A program made the position numbers and the translations under genes. Source: Cytophagales bacterium (GTDB lineage Bacteria; Bacteroidota; Bacteroidia; Cytophagales; Thermoflexibacteraceae). From it: DNA of 38,415 nucleotides. Below, piece by piece: positions 30,675 through 38,415 of the stretch. The stretch is from NCBI GenBank assembly GCA_947457925.1, contig CANGYA010000015.1:1-38415 (forward strand), in the 5' to 3' direction. The first letter of the stretch is position 1. Each line of letters starts with the position of its first letter. Below the pieces are notes generated by a model. The model was given only the letters and a program-made list of their open reading frames with translations. It was not told the DNA's origin and did no database searches.

Positions 30675-33209
30675 ATGCCCTGTCGTTTCTCTTTTTTTTG
30701 TTTTATTGCTTACTTGTTAATCTTAGTGTATGGTTTGGCAGGTTGTTCTTCTACCAAATACTTAGCAAAAGACGAAGCATTACTTTTTTCGCAAAGCATC
30801 AAAGGCAATCAAACTATTCCTTTAGAACAATTAGAAACATTTTATAGGCAAAAACCCAATAGGCGTTTATTAAAACTGCCTGTCAATCCATACATTCCTA
30901 TTTATTTTTGGGGCAAAAAAATGTATGATAAAAAGAAAGATAAAGATATTGCTAAATTAAATGATTTAGATGCTTATTACGATAGTTTATTGCGTAATGA
31001 AGAACTAACTTCAGAAGAAAGACGAAAGGTTATTGCACAAAAAGAAAAGAAAACGGCAAAATTACGTTTAAGAATTAAAGAAGGTAACTCTCTTATGAGG
31101 TCTGTGGGCGAAAAACCTGTTTTGTTCGACAGTACCCTTATGCACAAAACAGCCTCACAATTAGCCTTATTTTTACGTCAAAAAGGTTTTTTTAGGGCTA
31201 CTGTTGTTCCTACTTACCAAATTACGAATCAAAGAGCCAATGTCGTTTATCAAATCACAGAAAATACACCCCACCAATTCAAACGTATTTTTTACCAATG
31301 TGAAGATACTACTTTGCTCAAAATCGTGTATCGGGATACCATAAATTGTTTAATCAAAACAGGAAAAAGATATGATGAAAGTTTGATGGACGGCGAAAGA
31401 AATAGGATTACTCGTATGTTAAAAGACTTCGGTTATTATGATTTTGTGAAGCAATATATTTTTTTCGAGGTAGATACGGTGAATCAAACAGCTAACAGCA
31501 TGGGGGCAGATTTGCGAATAGAAATAGAAAGCCCTAAAAAGTCTGCCATACACAAGCAATACACAATTAAAGAAGTGGTCATGATAACAGATGTGAACGA
31601 AGCATCTAACCAAATAGCCCGCACTGATATTTGGTACGACAGCCTGCTGTTCAGGGCGTATCGCCACAACTACAAACACAAGATTTTGAGAAGAAAAATA
31701 CACCTTGCACCCAATCAATTTTACAACCAAAGTTTGACAGAAAAAACCCAAAGGTCTTTGGCTTTATTGGAAATGTACAAATTTGTTAATGTCAAATATG
31801 ATACGGTCAATAGTGGTTTACGGGCTAATTTGTACGCAAGCCCTGCCCAAAAATACAGTTTTACAGTAGAAGGTGGGGCAGAATTGAATCTAAGCCAGAC
31901 AGTACCCGGTCCCTTTGGTTCTTTTATGTTCAGAAATTTGAATACTTTTGGTGGTTGTGAAATCCTTACGTTTAGGTTACAAGGCTCAATAGAAGCACAA
32001 GGGGCTTTGTCTAACGTACAAACCAACTACCAAAGCCAAGTTTTGAGTAGTAATATTGCCTTGCAATTCCCGACTGTCATAGCTCCACTACCCAAAAGTT
32101 GGCGAAATAACATAGAACTTCTTAACCCTACCACCAAATTACAGTTGGGTGTTTTGTTTATTAACCGTCCCGAATACATAAGGTCTGCCTACCAAGCTAC
32201 GTTTAGTTACCAATGGACAGAACACCAAAAGCATTTTTACACGATTAATCTCTTTGACCTTAGTATTATTCAAACACCATTTTTGAGTAGCTCTTTTCAA
32301 GATTTATTGCGAAAACAATATTTGAATGGTAATAACTTGTTGTTTCGTTTTTCTAATGCCTTTGTGCCGAGTATTTCTCTTAACTATGTTTACAATACTT
32401 ACAATCCTTCGGTAAAAGAAAGTGCTAAGTTTTTTAGGCTGTTTGTAGAATCGGGCGGCACAACCCTGAATCTTTTGCCCACAGAATTTTTCCGCAATAC
32501 ACCTTATATTTTGGATAGTTTGCGGTATTACCGTTTTTGGAAGGTGCAAGGAGATTTTCGTTATTATTACCCTATAGGCAAAGACGGAATGTTGGTTTTG
32601 CGGGCTAATGTGGGTGCTGCTATGCCCTATGGCACTACGCCCAGAGATGTACCTAATATTTTGCCTTATGAAAAGAACTTTTTTTCGGGAGGTAGCAACT
32701 CTTTGAGGGCTTGGGCTATGAGAAGATTAGGTACAGGAGGCTTTCTTACGCCTCGTTTGCACTTCAAAAATAATGATACAGAAATTGATGTAGAAAAAAC
32801 TGTGGCAGACGGCTTACCTAACTATGCCATAGAGCAAGCTGGGGAAGCATTGTTAGAACTTAATATAGAATATCGTAAAAAAATTTGGGGCTTTTTGCAT
32901 GGGGCATTGTTTATAGATGCAGGTAATGTGTGGATGCTAACAGATGTAGCGGAAAAAAGTGCCAAACTCAATTTTAATTCTTTTTACAAACAAATAGCTG
33001 TAGGCACAGGGGCAGGTTTGCGTTTAGATTTTTCGTTTATAGTCATGCGTTTTGATTTGGGCGTAAAAGTGTACGAACCCGGTGAATATGACCCTCAATA
33101 CCTAAAAAGTTTGGGTTTGCCCGAAAATTTCCGCAAAAAACCTTTATGGGACAGAGATTTTTTAGGTGATATATCCAATTTTAGTTTTGGTATTGGTTAT
33201 CCGTTCTAA
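30675..33209 (+). CDS. tamL: TamL-type BamA/TamA family outer-membrane lipoprotein
   Basis: The ATG at 30675 opens a lipoprotein signal (MPCRFSFFCFIAYLLILVYG, then LAGCSS) with lipobox LAGC, Cys24. The 63 bases upstream that stay open add a poor N-terminus. The mature start SSTKYLAKDEALLFSQSIKG is typical of TamL, the Bacteroidota counterpart of TamA. A charged stretch (KKMYDKKKDKDIAKLNDLDA) and POTRA-like repeats (QLALFLRQKGFFRATVVPTY and others) follow. The C-terminal half is a 16-strand BamA-type barrel, with a conserved FFSGGSNSLRAWAMRRLGTG segment and the end FSFGIGYPF. It is expected to act with TamB in outer-membrane assembly; no tamB is next to it. Confidence 0.9.
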   Translation: MPCRFSFFCFIAYLLILVYGLAGCSSTKYLAKDEALLFSQSIKGNQTIPLEQLETFYRQKPNRRLLKLPVNPYIPIYFWGKKMYDKKKDKDIAKLNDLDAYYDSLLRNEELTSEERRKVIAQKEKKTAKLRLRIKEGNSLMRSVGEKPVLFDSTLMHKTASQLALFLRQKGFFRATVVPTYQITNQRANVVYQITENTPHQFKRIFYQCEDTTLLKIVYRDTINCLIKTGKRYDESLMDGERNRITRMLKDFGYYDFVKQYIFFEVDTVNQTANSMGADLRIEIESPKKSAIHKQYTIKEVVMITDVNEASNQIARTDIWYDSLLFRAYRHNYKHKILRRKIHLAPNQFYNQSLTEKTQRSLALLEMYKFVNVKYDTVNSGLRANLYASPAQKYSFTVEGGAELNLSQTVPGPFGSFMFRNLNTFGGCEILTFRLQGSIEAQGALSNVQTNYQSQVLSSNIALQFPTVIAPLPKSWRNNIELLNPTTKLQLGVLFINRPEYIRSAYQATFSYQWTEHQKHFYTINLFDLSIIQTPFLSSSFQDLLRKQYLNGNNLLFRFSNAFVPSISLNYVYNTYNPSVKESAKFFRLFVESGGTTLNLLPTEFFRNTPYILDSLRYYRFWKVQGDFRYYYPIGKDGMLVLRANVGAAMPYGTTPRDVPNILPYEKNFFSGGSNSLRAWAMRRLGTGGFLTPRLHFKNNDTEIDVEKTVADGLPNYAIEQAGEALLELNIEYRKKIWGFLHGALFIDAGNVWMLTDVAEKSAKLNFNSFYKQIAVGTGAGLRLDFSFIVMRFDLGVKVYEPGEYDPQYLKSLGLPENFRKKPLWDRDFLGDISNFSFGIGYPF

Positions 33210-33236
33210 ACCAATTATTTGACGTTATTAAAGTTT

Positions 33237-33314
33237 TGTAACATAGACTTTAGTCTGTGTAGTAATTAATTGATTAGCAATGTATTACAGGCACAGACTA
33301 AAGTCTATGCTACA
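33237..33314. repeat. Family A inverted-repeat element, copy 5
   Basis: The 23-base arms at 33237-33259 and 33292-33314 (TGTAACATAGACTTTAGTCT...) are complementary with one mismatch. The loop is related to that of copy 4. It lies between tamL and the next gene. Confidence 0.82.
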
Positions 33315-33354
33315 GACCTTAATCACCTTTATTTAACTACATAATTTTATATTT

Positions 33355-34452
33355 ATGAAAAAACTATTGTTCATTTTTTGCTGTCTAATCAATCATTGGC
33401 AAATGGTGGCACAAAATAACTACCAACATTTAATAGACAGCATAGCCAAAAGTCATCAATTAGTTGGTATGACTTACACAGTAGTACATGGCGAAAAGGA
33501 AGTAGTAGCTGCTGCATGGGGCAATAAATGTGCTGGCGAACACCAACCCCTTACGCTATCAGATAGGTTTCACTTGGGAGCAATTAGTAAAACTCTTACG
33601 GCATGGGTAGCTGCCCGATTGGTAGAACAAGGTAAAATACAATGGCAAACCTCTTTTTTTAGCTTGTTTCCATCGCTGCAAAGCACTTCTCGCAAGGCGT
33701 ACCAAGAAGCTACCTTAGAAACACTTTTGAACCATAGGGCAATGATACCTGCTTTTACGAATTTAGCAAGTTTAGAGAACCTAACTTTTGAAGGAAGTGT
33801 ACGTGAGCAAAGGGAGAAATTCATTGCGTATGTACTCCAACAAGCACCGCCCACACCTCCCGCAGGACAAGACTATGTGTATTCTCACGCAGGTTATGTG
33901 ATGGCTGCTGCCATGTTAGAAAAAGCAAGTGGTACTCCTTTTGAAGAATTGGCGGTGGCGTTGATTAATGAAGAATTGGCGATTGATATTAATTTTGGCT
34001 TTCCTAACCAACTTAGCAAGCAAGGTGTGTGTGGACACCAATTAAAAAATGGAAAATTAAGTGCCGTAAGTAGCAAAGAAAATGTAAAAATACTCTCTTT
34101 TTTAGTCCCAGCCTTAGATTTTAGCATGAATATACAAAATTATGGCAAATGGTTGCGTCATTATTTATTAGGCATACAAGGGAAAGATACAAAAAATCTA
34201 CCTCAGAGTGTGTATGAAAAGCTATTATTTGGATACAAAGATTATGCTTTGGGTTGGAACAATAACCAAAAAGTAGAGAATAAAATGCGTATAGCTTCTT
34301 CTGATGGAAGTATAGGTACATTTTTTTGCCATACAGTCATGTACCCAGACAAAAATTTAGGTATAGCCATTTTTATTAACTCTGCCGAACCTGCCTCAAT
34401 AATGGCAGTGCAACAGATACAAAAGGTTTTGATAAAGGAATTTGGGAAGTAA
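33355..34452 (+). CDS. serine-hydrolase-like (class C beta-lactamase fold) protein, catalytic motifs altered
   Basis: A 365-residue protein with a signal peptide (MKKLLFIFCCLINHWQMVAQ) and the overall sequence of PF00144. The usual SxxK tetrad is replaced: FHLGAISKTLTAW has Ala76 where the nucleophilic serine belongs (codon GCA at 33580-33582), although the lysine (Lys79) is kept. The YxN motif reads YSH (Tyr176-His178). The C-terminal HxG motif appears as SDG in ASSDGSIGTFFCHT. Surrounding family features are normal: the helix ARLVEQGKIQW, LLNHRAMIPAF, YVMAAAMLEKASGTPFEEL and the final strand LGIAIFINSA. An inactive, binding-type paralogue is therefore likely, or the gene has a shifted mechanism. 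The gene is otherwise intact and has a strong terminator. Confidence 0.85.
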   Translation: MKKLLFIFCCLINHWQMVAQNNYQHLIDSIAKSHQLVGMTYTVVHGEKEVVAAAWGNKCAGEHQPLTLSDRFHLGAISKTLTAWVAARLVEQGKIQWQTSFFSLFPSLQSTSRKAYQEATLETLLNHRAMIPAFTNLASLENLTFEGSVREQREKFIAYVLQQAPPTPPAGQDYVYSHAGYVMAAAMLEKASGTPFEELAVALINEELAIDINFGFPNQLSKQGVCGHQLKNGKLSAVSSKENVKILSFLVPALDFSMNIQNYGKWLRHYLLGIQGKDTKNLPQSVYEKLLFGYKDYALGWNNNQKVENKMRIASSDGSIGTFFCHTVMYPDKNLGIAIFINSAEPASIMAVQQIQKVLIKEFGK

Positions 34453-34460
34453 ACATAAAA

Positions 34461-34484
34461 AAACCAACGTTTTCACGTTGGTTT
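34461..34484. terminator. bidirectional terminator between convergent genes
   Basis: A 10-pair stem (AAACCAACGT / ACGTTGGTTT) with a TTTC loop, extended by A and T runs on both sides. It serves the serine-hydrolase-like gene and the lipoprotein gene. Confidence 0.85.
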
Positions 34485-34490
34485 TTTTTA

Positions 34491-35060
34491 CTAGTTTAAA
34501 GTAACAACTATAGAAGGTGTAAAAATTTGCCCTAAAGGTCTATTTCTAAAATCTGTTGCAGAAGATTCCGCACCACCTGTAAATACCCTGCCATCTTTCA
34601 TTGTGGCTACAAATACAAGAAGAAATCTATCACGAGCTTTTACGCTTGTAGCACCAGCAGCAGTTGTAAGTTGTGCTACGCTAAATTCTTCTCTTGTACC
34701 GAAAGAGGTAAATTCTTTTACTAATCTGCCATAGTTTTGACCTGGATTTGGCAAAGCAGGAACAACAGCTAAAGCTGTACCTGTAGCTGGTGCTACCAAA
34801 TGCTGTACATACATCTCTACCTTTGCTATTTCGCCTGCATTTGCACTAGAAGTTTTAAAAGCAAATGTACCACCAGTTGCAGGCAAAGTAACGGCATTAA
34901 TGTTTGCATTAGAGGTAAATACATTATCAGGTCTTTCCAAATCTGCTACAAAGCTTGCCCCATTCAATAATTTAGGATAAGGATACTTCGAATCGTCTCG
35001 GCATGATGATAAACCTACCAGAGCAGCCAAAAACAATATAATATATGAGTTTAGTTTCAT
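34491..35060 (-). CDS. lipoprotein at the end of the susCD operon
   Basis: A 189-residue lipoprotein (MKLNSYIILFLAALVGLSSC, lipobox LSSC at about residue 17-20). The rest is beta-rich, with alternating hydrophobic strands such as GGTFAFKTSSANAGEIAKVE, RFLLVFVATMKDGRVFTGGA and IFTPSIVVTL. Its position directly after a SusD gene suggests a surface-exposed accessory binding protein, as SusE/SusF-type lipoproteins are. No specific family is recognised. A hairpin in the 78-base gap before it may lower its expression relative to susD. Confidence 0.75.
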   Translation of the reverse strand: MKLNSYIILFLAALVGLSSCRDDSKYPYPKLLNGASFVADLERPDNVFTSNANINAVTLPATGGTFAFKTSSANAGEIAKVEMYVQHLVAPATGTALAVVPALPNPGQNYGRLVKEFTSFGTREEFSVAQLTTAAGATSVKARDRFLLVFVATMKDGRVFTGGAESSATDFRNRPLGQIFTPSIVVTLN

Positions 35061-35098
35061 TGTTATTACAAAATTTTAATAGTTCAACCATTTAAAAA

Positions 35099-35130
35099 TG
35101 TTCATACAGACTGTAAAATCTGTATGAACA
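35099..35130 (-). terminator. intercistronic hairpin between susD and the lipoprotein gene
   Basis: A perfect 12-pair stem (TGTTCATACAGA / TCTGTATGAACA) with an 8-base loop, followed on the minus strand by ATTTTTAAA. It is probably a partial terminator or RNA-stabilising element inside the operon. Confidence 0.6.
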
Positions 35131-35138
35131 GTGGAAAA

Positions 35139-36779
35139 TTATTTTTGCCAAAATACCTTAGCAGCAGGAGTTCCTATAAGTTTTTGCACAATATTAGGAT
35201 TTGTATTAATTTCTCTTTGAGGATATGGGAAAGAGAAAGGAAATACACCTGAACCTGTTAGGACAAAGTTAGGCACACCAGGCATTGACTTTACAAATGT
35301 CTTAGGAAAGCCTGTTCTTCTTACATCATTATAAGATTCTACAGATGAGCCATAGTTAGCTATCCATTTTTGCGTAAGAATATGCTCTAATTTACCTTCT
35401 GGAGAAGCTGCATCATACCTAGCTAATACTACAGTTCTATAGGCATTAATACGGTCAGCAGGTATTATAGGAGCTGAAAAAGCAGCAGCCATACGGTTTA
35501 CCTCTGAAAAAGCAGCATCAATACCTTGACTTAATAAATTACGTGGATTTTCAGATGAAACTCCAACTTGTGCTAATTCTGCTCTTATGAATAAGACACT
35601 GTAGTAAGGCAATAAACGTTGTGTACCTGCACCCGTAGAAGAACTTAAGTTAGCAGCAGCAGCAGAACCATCGTCATATTTACCTCCACAAGGATATAAA
35701 CCAACCACTGTTAAAGAGTTAGATTGGTCAAAATCTCTATTAGGTCCTGTTGAGTTAAAATAAATACTTACAGTATTCCCTAATCTATATTCAAATGGGT
35801 TTTGTGTAGCTTGCCCCGTTCTGCGTTGATTATAAAAATAATAAGGGACACGTGGGTCTTTAATTCCTCTATAAATAGGGTTAGAAATTTGTGATAGACC
35901 ATTTGCCACTACTGCCGAAGTATCAGCCATAATTTCATAGAAATAAGGGCTAATATGGTTGAGTCGCTGTGCAGCATTATACTCTCCAATATACATAGGG
36001 TGTCTGTCCTCTGGCGCACTTGAGCTTCCATAAGTTAATGAAAAACTAGTACCAGCATCATTAATAAGGTCGCCTTCTTGTAATAAACTATTTACAGCTG
36101 CCTTTACATCTTGAACATTACGCACTTGATTGTATAAACGAAGTTTAAAAGTTTTTGCAAACTTTCTCCACTTATCAGTATCACCACCATAGATTAAATC
36201 ATCTCCAGCTGGCACAGCACTTGATGGTTTAGCTAAATCAGCAATGGCTTCATCTAATAACTTAATAGCACCAGCATAAACATCTGCACCTTTATCTGGT
36301 TTTGGTTGTGTAGTTTTAGCAGGGCTATTAGCTTCTGTGAAAGGAACATCACCATAAATATCTACTAAATAGGTAAACATTACAGCTTTTTGGATTTTAG
36401 CTATACCTACATACGCAAAGTTACCTGTTGGCTCTGATGCTTGAATAATCCTATTACAACTTTCAATTACATTGGTGTACGCATTTGCCCAAGCATTTAA
36501 AACTGCCACTTGACCACCCGAAATCGCATAATTATCGTTTTGAGTACGTTGGTTATGTTGATGTACAAATACAGATGCAGGATTACCTAATCCATTTTGC
36601 CCGTCCCCTACTGCCCCAAATAAACTCACTTGTGATGTAGGTAATAGCAATCTGGCTACTGGTTTAGCCGCATTATTAGGGTCTGTATTAATATCTAAAA
36701 AGCCTGAACCACAACTAAATGTAGCTAAAGAAACCCCAGCTATCATTATTGTTTTTAATATATTTTTATATGTATTCAT
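35139..36779 (-). CDS. SusD/RagB-family nutrient-binding lipoprotein
   Basis: A 546-residue surface lipoprotein with a signal ending in ATFSC and the mature start GSGFLDINTDPNNAAKPVA, which is typical of the SusD-like_2 group (PF12771). SusD-like proteins form a lid over the partner SusC barrel and deliver glycans or peptides to it. The N-terminal TPR-type helices show KIQKAVMFTYLVDIYGDVPF, a hallmark of the family. The C-terminal part has LARYDAASPEGKLEHILTQK and a final segment WIANYGSSVESYNDVRRTGFP. The substrate is not evident. susC is directly upstream, 22 bases away. Confidence 0.93.
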   Translation of the reverse strand: MNTYKNILKTIMIAGVSLATFSCGSGFLDINTDPNNAAKPVARLLLPTSQVSLFGAVGDGQNGLGNPASVFVHQHNQRTQNDNYAISGGQVAVLNAWANAYTNVIESCNRIIQASEPTGNFAYVGIAKIQKAVMFTYLVDIYGDVPFTEANSPAKTTQPKPDKGADVYAGAIKLLDEAIADLAKPSSAVPAGDDLIYGGDTDKWRKFAKTFKLRLYNQVRNVQDVKAAVNSLLQEGDLINDAGTSFSLTYGSSSAPEDRHPMYIGEYNAAQRLNHISPYFYEIMADTSAVVANGLSQISNPIYRGIKDPRVPYYFYNQRRTGQATQNPFEYRLGNTVSIYFNSTGPNRDFDQSNSLTVVGLYPCGGKYDDGSAAAANLSSSTGAGTQRLLPYYSVLFIRAELAQVGVSSENPRNLLSQGIDAAFSEVNRMAAAFSAPIIPADRINAYRTVVLARYDAASPEGKLEHILTQKWIANYGSSVESYNDVRRTGFPKTFVKSMPGVPNFVLTGSGVFPFSFPYPQREINTNPNIVQKLIGTPAAKVFWQK

Positions 36780-36801
36780 TATTAAGACTATTTAAGAGTA
36801 A

Positions 36802-38415
36802 TTAGAATGTTACACGAAGGTTAAAGCCATAACGACGAACAGAAGGCAAACCAAAGAAGTCAAAGCCTTGTGCATTAGACGCACCCAAAGAACTTAACTC
36901 TGGATCCATATTCGCAGCTTGCGGTATGTTAGGAGCGTAGAACCATAAATTTCTACCTGTAACATTAATACTAATCGCACCAATGTACTTACCTATGAAA
37001 TTCTTGTCTAACCACGTTTTAGGTACAGAATAGCCTAATGATACTTCTCTTAGACGAATAACAGTACCATCAAAAATAGAGAAATAGTTAGGAGCATTGA
37101 TAGCCAAACCACCATTGAACCACAAGTTATTTTCATTTACTTGCATATTGTTCGTAATTGTTTTACCTTCTGCATTTAATAATGGTTTTTCTGTAGCTCT
37201 ATCGCCTAATAAACCAGGCAATACACGAGGAATATCTCTTGTATCGTTTTCTTTGATAGTACCTCTACCCATCAAGAACTGAATAGTTTGAGAGTAGAAA
37301 TCTCCACCGTGTTTGTAATCAATTAAAGCACTTAATGTAAAGCCTTTGTAAGAGAACGTATTAGTCAAACCTAATAAGAAATCAGGGTTAGGGTCACCAA
37401 TTACTTGTTGTGTTGTAGATGTCATATAAAAACCTGTAGTAGGGTCCACTAAAAACTGACCTGTTGCAGGATCTTTCATTGGAACATCTCCTCTTATTAC
37501 ACCATAAGGTTGACCAACACGCAAAACAGGTGATAGGGTAGTCAATAAAGGTCTAACAGACAATTCTTCTACACCACCTAAACTTTCTACTTTACTGATA
37601 TTACGCGTAAATACAGTAGTTACATTCCAACGGAAACTATTAGTTAATTCCACAGGCGTAATACTTAATGAAGCCTCTATACCACTATTACGGATATCGC
37701 CCAAATTAGTATAGAAAGAACCTGCACCAGAACTTTGAGCTATACTCTTGCTGCCAATAGCTTGTGTAGTTAAACGGTTATAATAGGTAAAATCAAATGA
37801 AATTTTATTTTTCCATGCATCTACCGCAAAACCAGCTTCTGTTTCATTAGTAAACTCAGGCTTTAGGTTAGGGTCATAAATAACATTATTGATGTTTGGT
37901 ATCATACCAGGAATACCTTTGAAAGGGAAATCAACATCATTACTTGCAGCTAAGAATTGTTTAGGGTTTACAGTGTAAACAGAAAATACTCTATAAGGGT
38001 CTGCATCTCTACCTACACGTCCCATTGAAGCTCTTAATCTTAAGCTATTTAACCAATCAGACTTAAGATTTTTGAACGCATCAGTTACACTGAATGACAA
38101 ACTACCAGAATAATAAAAATAACTTCTGTTAGCTTCAGGCAAAGTAGAACTATTGTCGTTACGCAATGTAGCATTTACACTTAAATAGTCTTTATAGTTA
38201 GCTGTAACATCTGCAAATACCGCCCATAAACGTCTTCTTGAATAAGCAGAGCCATTAGGGGTTACTGTATTTACGTTACCCAAATTATCTAAGCCCGGAA
38301 ATACAATATTTAAACTTGTAATCTGTCTGCTATCATTAGTTCTTTGGTTAATGTTATGTCCAACAATAGACTTAATCTCTATGTCCTGACCTATTTTATT
38401 AGAAAATGTAGCCAA
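36802..38415 (-). CDS. SusC/RagA-family TonB-linked outer-membrane receptor, partial (N-terminus beyond window)
   Basis: About 537 residues of the C-terminal barrel are visible. The frame runs off the right edge, so the signal, carboxypeptidase-like, TonB-box and plug regions are not seen. Typical features are repeated barrel strands (WAVFADVTANYKDYLSVNAT; LRLRASMGRVGRDADPYRVF), EVSLGYSVP, ISINVTGRNLWFYAPNIPQA and a terminal aromatic strand (RRYGFNLRVTF). The segment AANMDPELSSLGASNAQGFD, then FFGLPSVRRYGF, is the standard SusC ending. It moves substrate across the outer membrane with TonB energy and partners the SusD downstream. Confidence 0.94.
   Translation of the reverse strand: MATFSNKIGQDIEIKSIVGHNINQRTNDSRQITSLNIVFPGLDNLGNVNTVTPNGSAYSRRRLWAVFADVTANYKDYLSVNATLRNDNSSTLPEANRSYFYYSGSLSFSVTDAFKNLKSDWLNSLRLRASMGRVGRDADPYRVFSVYTVNPKQFLAASNDVDFPFKGIPGMIPNINNVIYDPNLKPEFTNETEAGFAVDAWKNKISFDFTYYNRLTTQAIGSKSIAQSSGAGSFYTNLGDIRNSGIEASLSITPVELTNSFRWNVTTVFTRNISKVESLGGVEELSVRPLLTTLSPVLRVGQPYGVIRGDVPMKDPATGQFLVDPTTGFYMTSTTQQVIGDPNPDFLLGLTNTFSYKGFTLSALIDYKHGGDFYSQTIQFLMGRGTIKENDTRDIPRVLPGLLGDRATEKPLLNAEGKTITNNMQVNENNLWFNGGLAINAPNYFSIFDGTVIRLREVSLGYSVPKTWLDKNFIGKYIGAISINVTGRNLWFYAPNIPQAANMDPELSSLGASNAQGFDFFGLPSVRRYGFNLRVTF

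Overview
The window is a stretch of chromosome from a low-GC gliding-type member of the Bacteroidota, most likely Cytophagales. The evidence is direct: gldL/gldM motor genes of the type IX secretion system (T9SS), a cargo protein with a T9SS C-terminal sorting domain, a SusC/SusD pair, a TamL-type lipoprotein barrel, a SiaB/SiaC pair, and promoters of the Bacteroidota type (TTTG - about 19 nt - TAnnTTTG) in front of many units. No tRNA, rRNA, CRISPR, phage or transposase gene was recognised.

Layout. 1-1532 (-): TPR sensor histidine kinase, cut by the left edge. 1676-5186 (+): exported esterase, CBS-domain cystathionine beta-synthase, RNase III (rnc) that appears to start at ATT. 5350-8049 (+): a possible 42-residue membrane peptide, then gldL-gldM closed by a strong terminator. 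8144-13715 (-): LolD ATPase, a 70-residue conserved-looking protein, frr, a YjbR-like protein paired with an M28 peptidase, and a secreted protein of repeated Ig-like modules. 14119-16395 (+): CBM9/DUF5916 outer-membrane protein. 16538-19180: dapA (-) and purH (+), divergent. 19655-25816 (-): T9SS cargo, a methyltransferase broken by an amber codon, pyrB, siaC, siaB. 25934-34452: small membrane protein (-), exported pirin (+), small membrane-anchored protein and tsaE (+), a Sua5/TsaC protein (-), LytTR response regulator (-), tamL (+), and a serine-hydrolase-like protein whose three catalytic motifs are all altered (+). 34491-38415 (-): susC (partial)-susD-lipoprotein uptake operon.

How the parts relate. 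gldL/gldM form the proton-driven motor that powers T9SS export and gliding, and the 19.6-22.4 kb protein is a client of that system. tsaE and the Sua5/TsaC gene both serve tRNA t6A formation and face each other across a perfect inverted repeat. SiaB/SiaC is a kinase/phosphoprotein switch, here without the SiaA phosphatase or SiaD diguanylate cyclase genes alongside.

The most unusual feature at the DNA level is intergenic. Many gaps hold one or more nested inverted-repeat elements of 45-130 bp. At least three families recur: a GTAGCATRGRCTTTAGYCYGTG-type hairpin in five copies, a CCCTCTCC/GGAGAGGG-type in three, and a second-order nested type with AAAGATG/CATCTTT cores. They look like REPIN- or MITE-type elements moved by a transposase that is not in the window. 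Gene-level points worth a second look are the ATT start of rnc, the amber codon in the methyltransferase, the degenerate active site of the serine-hydrolase-like protein, the separation of gldLM from gldK and gldN, and a 56-residue internal duplication in GldL.
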